Source: Galbitalea sp036491035
GTDB lineage: Bacteria > Actinomycetota > Actinomycetes > Actinomycetales > Microbacteriaceae
Length of the DNA stretch: 25,959 nt
Direction: 5' to 3'
NCBI GenBank assembly: GCA_036491035.1
Contig: DASXCU010000140.1
Location: 1-25,959 of the forward strand
Shown here in pieces: positions 1 to 7,578 of the stretch. The position numbers and the translations under genes were made by a program. Every line of letters starts with the position of its first letter. The stretch's first letter is position 1. The notes under the pieces were generated by a model that had not been told where the DNA came from, did no database searches, and was given only the letters and a program-made list of their open reading frames with translations.

Positions 1-140
1 GAGAATCAAGATCTCGGTTAACGACGCCAAGCCAATTCACCCCCCCAATTGGATGCTGGTACGCATTCGGGGTGCACACCAGAGTGCAAACCTAACCGGG
101 GCGTGTCGCAACCGCCATACCCGCGATCGGGGGGCTATAC
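1..140. other. Left-edge non-coding stretch
   Basis: I see no credible gene here. A 6-bp inverted repeat CCAATT/AATTGG (32-37 and 47-52) flanks a C-run (40-46) and could be part of a terminator. GTTAAC lies at 17-22. Read on the minus strand, the TAAC at 17-20 could be the -35 of another sigma-28 type promoter, but its -10 would fall outside the window, so this cannot be judged. Confidence 0.3.
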
Positions 141-169
141 AGCGGCCCGTGAATCGTCGGGAGGCCGCT
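141..169 (-). terminator. Candidate terminator hairpin at the end of csrA
   Basis: A 7-bp inverted repeat (AGCGGCC at 141-147, GGCCGCT at 163-169) with a 15-nt loop overlaps the csrA stop codon. It would close the long fliM-to-csrA transcript. There is no T-tract after it on the minus strand, which is common for stem-loops in high-GC actinobacteria but also weakens the call. Confidence 0.35.
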
Positions 170-446
170 AGGGCAGCGGCGTGGAGTCTCCCGGCGTCTG
201 TGTTCCCTCGAGGCGTTCGGAGTTCGCCAGGAGGCGCGCCAGCTGCGCGCCGTCGTCCTGGTTGGTCTCTGCCGCCGCGACGTTAGCCTCACCGAGGGCG
301 ACGATGACCTCGTGGCGTTGAATGCGCACGCCAGCTGGCGCATCCACCCCGATCCGAATGGCATCGCCCTTGGCTTCGAGAACGGTAACCACGATGTCGT
401 CACCGATGAGAATGCGCTCTCCCCGTTTGCGTGTCAGGACCAGCAC
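168..446 (-). CDS. csrA: Carbon storage regulator CsrA (translational regulator)
   Basis: This is a homodimeric RNA-binding protein that binds GGA motifs in mRNA leaders. The N-terminus MLVLTRKRGERILIG is the family signature, and the two RNA-contact residues of the family are present: Leu4 and Arg44 (in VRIQRHEV). At 92 residues it is longer than the roughly 61-75 typical of the family, because of a polar C-terminal tail from about residue 56. The start is GTG, 9 bp after the stop of the upstream flhF-like gene, with only a weak Shine-Dalgarno. It is the last gene of the export-gate operon. In Bacillus, CsrA represses flagellin translation and is antagonised by FliW; no fliW is visible here. 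The fliC and flgB leaders carry hairpins with GGA in the loop that are plausible targets. Confidence 0.95.
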   Translation of the reverse strand: MLVLTRKRGERILIGDDIVVTVLEAKGDAIRIGVDAPAGVRIQRHEVIVALGEANVAAAETNQDDGAQLARLLANSERLEGTQTPGDSTPLP

Positions 447-455
447 AGCGCCAGC

Positions 456-1361
456 CTATCCCACAGTCTCCGACCAGCCGACGGGCAGGCCAAGCGCGTT
501 GATCGACTCCGGCGTTGCAGTTTCGACGCTCGAAACGACCGCAAGGGCGGTGACGGAAAACGCGCGACGGATCGCAGCGACCCACGCGGCGGTGTCTTCC
601 GGCTTTCGCGCGGCGTCGACGACGAGCCAGATCTGATCGGCCGCGATTGAGCGAATGCGTTCCACACTGTCGACCACCTCAGACAACCCGACCCCGAGAC
701 CCCACGCGACCAGGGCGACCGAGTTGTTGGTGACGCCTCGCGCACGGGCGGCCGCCGCGGACCGGCGATCGTCTACGCGCGCATCATCCGGGTCCAGAAT
801 GCGACCGCCACGATGGAATTCGGCACGCCGCACGGTTCGCGCGAGAGACCGAGCCGCAACGACACTGTCGCCGCCGAGTCCGAGAAAGAGTACGAGACCA
901 CCTGGCTCGTCATACAACGAGGGCATCAGGGTGTGCGTGATGGTGGGCGGCGGCGTTGGCCGCACCGCGTAGGAGTTGAGATCCTGCAGCACCTGGTCGA
1001 ACCGATCGCTCTGTGTCGAGACGGATGCCGCGGGCGCGGTCACGAGTGGCTCGTGACCCTCCGCGAGATCTGCGGCCTCCAGGAGCGCCTCGATACCTAC
1101 GGCGCTCGATGGACCGGACGCGGCGCCAAGCGAGGCTCGCGGCGCCGCAAGCAGGTCGGCGACGATCCCCGCAACGGAGCCGGGGCCCGGGAGAAGCTCG
1201 ATCTCCACCTCGACGAAGCGTCGAGCGAAGAAACCGCCGACGCCGCCCACGCGCACCTCGGTGGCGGAGATGATGCGGGCGCTGTCGCCGTAGTCTGCGC
1301 GGACTCGCGCGCTCACAGCCTCCGGTGTCGGACGGTCAAGCCGGAATCGAATCGAGGGCAC
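456..1361 (-). CDS. FlhF-like protein with degenerate SRP-type GTPase domain
   Basis: The protein has 301 residues. The N-terminal part (about 1-56) resembles the start of FlhF: a basic beginning, VRADYGDSARIISATEVRVG, then GGFFARRFVEVEIEL, matching the family's GGFFGFF...VEV pattern. A variable linker follows. Residues about 154-301 look like the SRP-GTPase fold, but the P-loop position reads GLGGDSVV (161-168) in place of GxxGxGKT, so the catalytic Lys and Thr are lost, and no NKxD/TKxD motif is visible. The closing GLPVGW resembles the FlhF LP-x-Y segment. The GTG start overlaps the flhA stop by 26 bp and has a good Shine-Dalgarno (TAGGAG). FlhF directs flagellar placement in other bacteria; here a scaffold or regulatory role without GTP hydrolysis is inferred. 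The assignment rests on remote similarity only. Confidence 0.65.
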   Translation of the reverse strand: MPSIRFRLDRPTPEAVSARVRADYGDSARIISATEVRVGGVGGFFARRFVEVEIELLPGPGSVAGIVADLLAAPRASLGAASGPSSAVGIEALLEAADLAEGHEPLVTAPAASVSTQSDRFDQVLQDLNSYAVRPTPPPTITHTLMPSLYDEPGGLVLFLGLGGDSVVAARSLARTVRRAEFHRGGRILDPDDARVDDRRSAAAARARGVTNNSVALVAWGLGVGLSEVVDSVERIRSIAADQIWLVVDAARKPEDTAAWVAAIRRAFSVTALAVVSSVETATPESINALGLPVGWSETVG

Positions 1362-3384
1362 GAATCACTCCTACAGTCTCGATGATGGGGTGCGCGGCGG
1401 TGACCTCGAGGTACGAGAGCGCGGGTACGTCGGGGACGTGCGGGGTGATCAACCTGTGCACGGCAGATCGCAGGGCTGGAGCGCACACCAGCACGAGGTT
1501 GTCGTGTCCGTTGTCGGCCCCGGCGATGACGGTCTTCAGCGAAGTGATGAGCGACTCGAGACGCCTGGTGTCGAGCAGGATCTGGGGCCCACCGTCGCCG
1601 GGACGAAGCCCCTCCAGCATGGACTGCTCGAGCGTCGGATCGATCATGATGACCCTGAGTCGACCGTCGTCCAGGTAGCGCGCGGCCACGATCGGGCCGA
1701 GTGCGCTTCGAGCGGCCTCGACGAGGCCGTCCGGGTCGGTCGACACCTTGGCGCGCAGCGAGAGCGACTCGTAGATGCGGGAGAGGTCGTTGATCGGGAC
1801 GCGCTCGGCCAGGAGCCCCTGTAGCACCCGCTGGACCTCGGCGAGGGAGAGGAGGCCGGGGATGAGTTCCTCGACGGCCGCCGGGTTGACCTGCTTGAGG
1901 CCGTCGGTGAGCACTCGGACATCCTCGCGACTGAGGAGCCGCGCGGCGTTGTTGGTGATGACCGCGCTCAGGTGCGTGATAATCACGGAAGCCCGGTCGA
2001 TGACGGTTGCTCCGCCGAGCTCCGCGCCATGTCGCATTTCGGTCGGGATCCACTTGCCGGGCAGGCCGAACACCGGGTCGACGGTCGTGATGCCCGGCAG
2101 CGAGTCCAGGGCGTCCCCGAGCGCGAGCACCTTGCCGGTCGGCGCGATGCCTCGTGCGACATCCGCACCAGCGACTCGGATGACATACGTGGACGGCGGC
2201 AGGTCAATACTGTCCCGTGTGCGTACCGGTGGCACGACGATTCCAAGTTCCATCGCCAGGCGGCGGCGCAGCGAACGAACGCGGGATAGCAGGTCGTCAC
2301 CGGTTCCCGACGCGAGTTCGACCAGGTCAGGCGCCAGCTGGATCTCGAGAGCGTGCACACGCATCTCCTCGACCAGGTCCTGGGTGGAGTCCGAGGTCTT
2401 CGCGCCCTCCGTGATCCCTGCCAGTTCGGTCGTCATGGCCTTCGCCCGCTGGCTCGCGGCGATTCGACGGGACGCGATGATGAGCAGGGTACCGACGATG
2501 ATGAACGGCACGATGGGCATGCCGGGGATCAGACCGAGGGCGATGGCGGCGCACCCGGCGATGAGCACCGCGACCCGAGACTGCGACAACTGGGATGCCG
2601 TCATCGAGCCCATGTCGGCGTCGACGTTCGATCGCGTGACGATGAGACCCGTCGAGACGGCCATCAGTAGCGCGGGGATCTGGCTGACGAGACCGTCGCC
2701 GATCGTGAGAAGGCTGTACGTGTTCACGGCGTCACCGATGGACAGCCCACGCTGCACCATCCCGATAGCGATTCCACCGATGATGTTGATGACGATGATC
2801 ACGATGCCGGCGATCGCATCACCCTTGACGAACTTGGACGCACCATCCATGGAGCCGTAAAAGTCGGCCTCGGCCGAGACCTCGGCACGGCGCCGACGTG
2901 CCTCGGCGTCCGTGATCGCACCCGCGTTGAGGTCGGCGTCGATGGCCATCTGCTTTCCGGGCATGGCGTCGAGGGTGAAGCGCGCGCCAACCTCGGCCAC
3001 ACGCTCGGCGCCCTTGGTGACCACAACGAACTGGATGACCACCAGAATCAGGAAGATGACGGCACCGATGATGAGCGAACCGTTCACGGCCACGTGCCCG
3101 AGCGACGCGATCACCTGGCCGGCGTAGCCGGAACTGAGTACGAGCCGCGTCGATGCGACATTGAGACCGAGGCGGAACAGGGTCGCCACGAGAAGGAGCG
3201 ACGGGAACACGGAGAAGTCGAGCGGCTTCTTCACGAACATGGTCGTCAGCAGGATGATCAGCGCGAACATGATGTTGATGATGATCAGGATGTCGAGCAG
3301 GAAGGCCGGAACGGGCACGACCAGCAGTAGGACGATCCCGACGACGCCGATCGGCACGACGAAGCGTGGCAGCTGTTTTCTCAT
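1336..3384 (-). CDS. flhA: Flagellar export gate protein FlhA
   Basis: At 682 residues it has the usual length for FlhA, the large membrane component of the flagellar type III export gate. The N-terminal half is hydrophobic, with about eight membrane segments, and contains the FHIPEP-family signature region (DFSVFPSLLLVATLFRLGLN, near residue 60). The C-terminal half is the soluble nonameric ring that docks chaperone-substrate complexes. The ATG start lies 14 bp after the flhB stop, with AGGAAA upstream. Its 3' end overlaps the flhF-like gene by 26 bp. It sits in the order fliP-fliQ-fliR-flhB-flhA, a classic export-gate block. Confidence 0.97.
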   Translation of the reverse strand: MRKQLPRFVVPIGVVGIVLLLVVPVPAFLLDILIIINIMFALIILLTTMFVKKPLDFSVFPSLLLVATLFRLGLNVASTRLVLSSGYAGQVIASLGHVAVNGSLIIGAVIFLILVVIQFVVVTKGAERVAEVGARFTLDAMPGKQMAIDADLNAGAITDAEARRRRAEVSAEADFYGSMDGASKFVKGDAIAGIVIIVINIIGGIAIGMVQRGLSIGDAVNTYSLLTIGDGLVSQIPALLMAVSTGLIVTRSNVDADMGSMTASQLSQSRVAVLIAGCAAIALGLIPGMPIVPFIIVGTLLIIASRRIAASQRAKAMTTELAGITEGAKTSDSTQDLVEEMRVHALEIQLAPDLVELASGTGDDLLSRVRSLRRRLAMELGIVVPPVRTRDSIDLPPSTYVIRVAGADVARGIAPTGKVLALGDALDSLPGITTVDPVFGLPGKWIPTEMRHGAELGGATVIDRASVIITHLSAVITNNAARLLSREDVRVLTDGLKQVNPAAVEELIPGLLSLAEVQRVLQGLLAERVPINDLSRIYESLSLRAKVSTDPDGLVEAARSALGPIVAARYLDDGRLRVIMIDPTLEQSMLEGLRPGDGGPQILLDTRRLESLITSLKTVIAGADNGHDNLVLVCAPALRSAVHRLITPHVPDVPALSYLEVTAAHPIIETVGVIRALDSIPA

Positions 3385-3398
3385 GGTGTTCTCGTTTC

Positions 3399-4484
3399 CT
3401 AGACCATCGATGGTGTGAGTAGTTTGTGGACGCCGGACGCGGCGCCGCGCGCCCGAAGTGCAAAGACGAACGCGAGTACGCGCGCGACGGCGGTGTAGAG
3501 CTCGGTCGGGATCTCTTCGCCGACCTCGCAGGCGGCGTGGATGGCGCGGGCGAGAGGGATGTCAGTGACCATGGGCACGCGGTGCTCGGTGGCCTTCTCG
3601 CGGATGCGGGTCGCGATCTCGTCTGCGCCTTTTGCTACGACCCGGGGAGCGGACTTGCCTGCCTCGTATTTGAGCGCGACGGCGATGTGGGTCGGGTTCA
3701 GCAGCACGACGTCCGCGTCCGCGATCGACGCCATCATCCGGCTCCGGCTCATCGCGAACGCGCGTGAGCGACGCAAGCCCTTCATCAGCGGATCACCGTC
3801 GGAGCTCTTCGACTCGTCCTTGACCTCGCGCTTGGTCATGCGGGTCTTCTTACGGTTCCGTCGCATCACGACGAACAGGTCCGCGGCGGCCAGCACCAGG
3901 CCCGCCGCAATCGCCGTCTCGACCAGGGTCAGAACCCCGCTCTGCGCGGCGTCCACCAGCTGCTGGATGGGGAGCCCCCCGGCCGCCATGAGCTGGGGCA
4001 CGAAGTTCTGGATAACAGCCATCAGCACAACCCCGACGACGGCCGTCTTCAGGATCGCCTTCGCCCCCTCCCAGAGTGCCTGGGTGCCGAAGATGCGTTT
4101 CACACCGGCGAGCAGGTCGAAGTGGCTGAACGAGAACGAGAAGGCCTTGAAGTGGATGCCGCCCTGCAGTGCAGAACCCGCGATGATCGCGACCACCACG
4201 GAAATGAGCATCGGCGAGAGTGCGGGGATGACCGCGCCGAAACCGGAGTCGAGCGCCTGCACGGCGGCCGCGGGGGTCGGATGATCGATGACGTCCTTCA
4301 GTCCGTCGAACTGCTGCTGCATCGAGGCCTGCGCGGAAGAGATGAGTCCAGGGATGGCCGAGAAGGCGGCGGCCACCGACAGCCACGCGCTGAGGTCCTT
4401 CGAGGTTGAGAGTTCGCCCTTCCGTCGAACCTCCTTCATCCGCTTTTCGGTCGCCTGTTCGGTGCGCTCCTGTGCGTCGGACAC
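3399..4484 (-). CDS. flhB: Flagellar export specificity switch protein FlhB
   Basis: This 361-residue protein is full length for FlhB. It opens with the typical EQATEKRMKEVRRKGEL segment, then has four membrane segments (about 30-205), a charged linker and the cytoplasmic domain. The self-cleavage motif NPTH is intact at residues 263-266 (LLNPTHIAVALKY), so autocleavage between Asn and Pro, needed to switch export from hook to filament substrates, should occur. FliK, the partner that triggers this switch, is encoded in the upstream operon. The GTG start shares one base with the fliR stop (TAGTG), which implies translational coupling. Confidence 0.97.
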   Translation of the reverse strand: MSDAQERTEQATEKRMKEVRRKGELSTSKDLSAWLSVAAAFSAIPGLISSAQASMQQQFDGLKDVIDHPTPAAAVQALDSGFGAVIPALSPMLISVVVAIIAGSALQGGIHFKAFSFSFSHFDLLAGVKRIFGTQALWEGAKAILKTAVVGVVLMAVIQNFVPQLMAAGGLPIQQLVDAAQSGVLTLVETAIAAGLVLAAADLFVVMRRNRKKTRMTKREVKDESKSSDGDPLMKGLRRSRAFAMSRSRMMASIADADVVLLNPTHIAVALKYEAGKSAPRVVAKGADEIATRIREKATEHRVPMVTDIPLARAIHAACEVGEEIPTELYTAVARVLAFVFALRARGAASGVHKLLTPSMV

Positions 4485-5239
4485 TACTTCACCCCCTGCA
4501 GCATCTGGAGGCCGTTGCTCATGAGAGACGAAACGATCCCCGGAAGCAGCACGAAAGCGGTCGCCGAGAACATAATCGTGATCAGGATCTTGAGCGGGAA
4601 GCCCAGGGAGAAGGCGTTGAGCGCGGGCGCGATGCGGGTGAGGAGGCCGAGCCCAACGTCCGCGAGGAAAAGGACGAGGATGAGAGGTCCGGCGATCTGC
4701 ACCGTGGCGACGAACATGTCGGTGACGCCCTGGGTGAGCGCCTTGGCCGTGAGCGAGAGGTCGAACATGCCACCGAGCGGGATGGCGGTGAAGGAGCGGG
4801 CCACTCCGCCGATCACCATCTGGTAGCCATCGGTCGTGAACAGCAGCGCGATGGCGGTCATCTGGAAGAGCCGGGTGAACTGTGCGCCGTTGACGAGCGA
4901 CTGCGGGTCGTATCCCTGAGCGAGCTGGAATCCGCCGAACAGGTCGATGAGGCCGCCAGAGGACTGCACGGCCGAAAACGCCAACTGTACGAGAAAGCCC
5001 AGCACCACGCCGATGAGCACCTGGGCGACCAGGGTTTCGACGAAGGCTGCGGTGTCGTAGGCCGCGCCGGTGCGGGGCAGCGTCGAGGAGACCGCCAGCG
5101 CCAGCCCGAGCCCGAGCATGGCGCGCACGCGCTTCGGGATCGCGCCGTACGAGAACGGCGGAGCGATCACGAGGAACGCGATGATCCGCGTGCTCGCGAG
5201 CAGCACCGACTCAAGCCAGCCGAACTCTCCCACCGGCAC
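4484..5239 (-). CDS. fliR: Flagellar export gate protein FliR
   Basis: The protein is about 251 residues, with the FliR family pattern: several hydrophobic helices, an early RIIAFLVIAPPFSYGAIPKR segment and a C-terminal helix pair. FliR forms the core of the export gate together with FliP and FliQ. I chose GTG at 5237-5239, which gives the protein VPVGEFGWLES and starts 2 bp after the fliQ stop; GTG at 5231-5233 is an alternative. A reading frame extends further upstream to 5314, but that part lies inside fliQ and looks non-genuine (basic, His-rich). No strong Shine-Dalgarno is present, so translation probably depends on coupling to fliQ. The stop overlaps the flhB start by one base. Confidence 0.92.
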   Translation of the reverse strand: MPVGEFGWLESVLLASTRIIAFLVIAPPFSYGAIPKRVRAMLGLGLALAVSSTLPRTGAAYDTAAFVETLVAQVLIGVVLGFLVQLAFSAVQSSGGLIDLFGGFQLAQGYDPQSLVNGAQFTRLFQMTAIALLFTTDGYQMVIGGVARSFTAIPLGGMFDLSLTAKALTQGVTDMFVATVQIAGPLILVLFLADVGLGLLTRIAPALNAFSLGFPLKILITIMFSATAFVLLPGIVSSLMSNGLQMLQGVK

Positions 5240-5241
5240 GG

Positions 5242-5514
5242 TCAGCTGCCGATCAGCGAGGGAATCTGGTGCATGAGGTCGGTGGTGAACGACGTCATGA
5301 CGGAGATCATCCATTGCCCGCAGATGACGAGTGCGATGGAGACCCCGATGAGCTTCGGGACGAACGAGAGGCTGGTCTCCTGGATCTGGGTGATCGACTG
5401 GAAAACGGAGACCGCGAAGCCGATGACGAGTGCGGTGATGAGTATGGGCGCCGCGAGCTCCGCACCAACCGTGAGGGCGCGCACACCTATGTCGATGATG
5501 GCGGACGGGTCCAC
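5242..5514 (-). CDS. fliQ: Flagellar export gate protein FliQ
   Basis: This is a 90-residue protein with two transmembrane helices, the standard size for FliQ. Family residues are clear: VGAELAAPILITALVIGF, then VFQSITQIQETSLSFVPK, then a second helix. It assembles around FliP/FliR in the export gate. The start is GTG at 5512-5514, sharing one base with the fliP stop (TAGTG). The open frame continues upstream through fliP to 6426, but that region is an antisense-like shadow with Arg/His/Pro-rich composition, so the long version is rejected. Confidence 0.95.
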   Translation of the reverse strand: MDPSAIIDIGVRALTVGAELAAPILITALVIGFAVSVFQSITQIQETSLSFVPKLIGVSIALVICGQWMISVMTSFTTDLMHQIPSLIGS

Positions 5515-6260
5515 TAGGTCACCCCGTAACTTCCGACGAGCGTGGTGACGATGAGCCCCCAGCCGTCGACGAGGATGAAGAGCAGGATCTTGAACGGGAG
5601 CGAGATCATGACGGGCGGAAGCATCATCATTCCCATTGCCATCAGGGCCGACGACACGACCAGGTCGATCACGAGGAACGGCACGAAGATGACGAACCCG
5701 ATGATGAAGGCCGAGCGCAACTCGGAGATCATGAACGCCGGGATCAGGGTCGACAACGACACGTCCGACGGATCCTTCGGGTTGTGCCGACCGGCAGCGC
5801 GCGTCATCAGTGCCAGGTCTTCCTGGCGGGTGTGCCCAAGCATGAATTCTCGGAGCGGCCCGGATGCGGCATTGATGGCGCCCTGGATGTCGAGGTTGCC
5901 GTGCAGGTAGGGCTGCACGGCGTCGAGATTGATGTGCTGCAGTACGGGCCACATGATGAAGATCGACAGGAACAGCGAGAGGCCGGCGAGGATCTGGTTC
6001 GGCGGAATGGACTGGAGTCCCAGTGCGTTTCGCGTCATCGCCAGGACGACGAAGATCTTCGTGAACGACGACATCATCAGGATGAGGGCGGGCGCCACGG
6101 ACAGCAGGGTGATGCCGATGAGAACGATGACGCTCTCGGCCGGCGAACCGTTCGGACCGTTGACCGTGTTCTGGATGAGATCGTTCACGGAAGGCGCGGT
6201 CGGCGTTGGCGCCGGCGTTGGTTCCGTGATCGTCAGAACGATGGTCTGGAGGAAGCTCAT
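5514..6260 (-). CDS. fliP: Flagellar export gate protein FliP
   Basis: At 248 residues it has the normal length for FliP. It contains the family's core segments: VAPALILMMSSFTKIFVVL, then RNALGLQSIPPNQILAGLSL, then the C-terminal AFMISELRSAFIIGF and the MMMLPPVMISLPFK stretch. The N-terminus is short and Pro/Thr-rich before the first long helix, and lacks a strong cleavable signal peptide. FliP is the scaffold of the FliPQR pore. The ATG overlaps the fliO stop by 4 bp (ATGA), and its stop overlaps the fliQ start. Confidence 0.97.
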   Translation of the reverse strand: MSFLQTIVLTITEPTPAPTPTAPSVNDLIQNTVNGPNGSPAESVIVLIGITLLSVAPALILMMSSFTKIFVVLAMTRNALGLQSIPPNQILAGLSLFLSIFIMWPVLQHINLDAVQPYLHGNLDIQGAINAASGPLREFMLGHTRQEDLALMTRAAGRHNPKDPSDVSLSTLIPAFMISELRSAFIIGFVIFVPFLVIDLVVSSALMAMGMMMLPPVMISLPFKILLFILVDGWGLIVTTLVGSYGVT

Positions 6261-6805
6261 TTCGCGCCTTTGATGGCGGAGATCGCCTGCTTCCAGGTCG
6301 AGCTGGAAAGGATGGAGCCCCCGAGCGGGGTGGCGCCCGGCGCGGGCCTGCGCAGCGAGGCGGCGAGCGCGTCCGGAACGGGCGTGCGGGTGCGGGCGAC
6401 CTTCCGAATGGTGTCGTCGGGGGCATCGGCCTGCACGCCAGTGAGTACTGCGGCGAACTGCTTCGAGCTGGCGCGACGAGTCACGGGGCGCCGAGCGGTC
6501 ACCGTCGGCTCGCCGGACTCCGGTGTGGTTGTCGTCTCGGGTTCGGCGACGCGTTCCGCCTCGCCCACGGAGTCGAGCACTGAGATGCCGTGCTCGGTGA
6601 CGCCGAGCAGAAACTCCTTGCCGCGGAATTCGATTACGGCAACGCTGGAGTTCCGACCGACACTCTGGCGGGCGACGATCGAGATCGGGCGCTTCCGCGA
6701 CCGTGTCCGCGAGGTGCGGACGAATCTTCTCTGGACGAACCAGATAACGCCCACTACGACGGCAAGCGAGACGACGACTCGCAGTACCGTGAAGACTTCG
6801 TCCAC
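6257..6805 (-). CDS. fliO: Flagellar assembly protein FliO
   Basis: The protein has 182 residues. It has one N-terminal membrane helix (about residues 6-26), then a basic RTSRTRSRKRP stretch, then the conserved small beta domain typical of FliO (SIVARQSVGRNSSVAVIEFR, GKEFLLGVTEHGISVLD). The rest is a low-complexity Thr/Ala/Arg tail. FliO helps assemble the FliP ring. GTG at 6803-6805 directly abuts the fliN stop, and its end overlaps fliP by 4 bp. Position and architecture both fit. Confidence 0.9.
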   Translation of the reverse strand: MDEVFTVLRVVVSLAVVVGVIWFVQRRFVRTSRTRSRKRPISIVARQSVGRNSSVAVIEFRGKEFLLGVTEHGISVLDSVGEAERVAEPETTTTPESGEPTVTARRPVTRRASSKQFAAVLTGVQADAPDDTIRKVARTRTPVPDALAASLRRPAPGATPLGGSILSSSTWKQAISAIKGAK

Positions 6806-7576
6806 CTAGCGGGCCCCGACCTGGGTGGCGTCGAGAATGCGGGTGATGCGCACAGCGAACTCCTGCTCAACCACGACGACCTCGCCGTGTGCGATGAGAC
6901 GACCGTTCAGCAGGATGTCTGCCGGCGCGCCGACAGCGCGGTCGAGCTCGACCACGGTCCCGACCTCGAGTCCGAGTACGTCGCGAATGGGAAGACGGGT
7001 GCGGCCGATTTCGACCGTGAGCGCCATCTCCACCTCGTTGATGCGGCTGAGACGACCCTCGATGGAGCCCTTGGCGACCGGTGCAGCGGCATCGGCTCGA
7101 AGGCGCAGCAGGAACCAGCCCGCAGTGCCGGTGGGCGCGACGAGTTCGAACACGACCGTTTCCTCGTCGTCGAACAGCGAAGTCACGTCGGCGGTGACGG
7201 CGTCTCCGAGGATGCCCGTGCCGAAGACCTCTGAAGCGGCCTCGAGCGCAGGGAAGACGATGTCGGAGATCTGAACCAGTGGCGTCGCCGCCGTGGCGTC
7301 CGCGAAGAACTCCGGGTCGAGGATCACCAGAGCGAGCTCCGCAGAGCGGGCACCGACGAACGTGGCCGTCGTCGCATTCGTCGCGGCCGCCGGCGCGGCA
7401 ACGGGGCCGTTGGCTGCGACAGCGGTGATCGTGATGGGATTCGGAAGGTGAGCGGCGAGGGCCCGGGCCGCCGCGGCGAGGTCGAAGATCGACTCCTGCG
7501 CCGCCGCTATGGTTGCCGCCGCCGTCTTGGCGATCGATGGCTTTGCTGGCGCTTTGGCTGGTGCTTTGGTGGGCAT
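6806..7576 (-). CDS. fliN: Flagellar motor switch protein FliN (FliY-like, with long N-terminal region)
   Basis: This 256-residue protein is nearly twice the size of enteric FliN (137 residues). The C-terminal region (about 172-250) is a clear SPOA/FliN domain: VEMALTVEIGRTRLPIRDVL, then GTVVELDRAVG, ADILLNGRLIAHGEVVVV and FAVRITRI. The N-terminus has an Ala/Lys/Pro-rich start (repeated KAPA units). It is followed by a region (about 90-165) that weakly resembles the CheC-like part of FliY, with an ALVILDPEFF strand and an alpha segment AALEAASEVFG-like. No EIDALL-type CheY-binding peptide is visible. The ATG lies 2 bp after the fliM stop with GAGGAGT upstream. It forms the C-ring with FliM and FliG. 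Confidence 0.9.
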   Translation of the reverse strand: MPTKAPAKAPAKPSIAKTAAATIAAAQESIFDLAAAARALAAHLPNPITITAVAANGPVAAPAAATNATTATFVGARSAELALVILDPEFFADATAATPLVQISDIVFPALEAASEVFGTGILGDAVTADVTSLFDDEETVVFELVAPTGTAGWFLLRLRADAAAPVAKGSIEGRLSRINEVEMALTVEIGRTRLPIRDVLGLEVGTVVELDRAVGAPADILLNGRLIAHGEVVVVEQEFAVRITRILDATQVGAR

Positions 7577-7578
7577 GT

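Noticed and set aside
104..130. TAAC on the plus strand near 104 as a rightward promoter
   Set aside because: The -10 at 15 nt spacing reads CCGCCATA, and the only downstream gene, csrA, is on the other strand.
4406..5548. Long plus-strand open frame (380 codons) opposite fliR and flhB
   Set aside because: Composition is Arg/Glu/His-rich without domains. It mirrors the codon pattern of the minus-strand genes and has no ribosome site of note.
5515..6426. Upstream extension of the fliQ frame
   Set aside because: Overlaps fliP fully and is Arg/His/Pro-rich; FliQ proteins are about 90 residues and a GTG fits exactly at 5512-5514.
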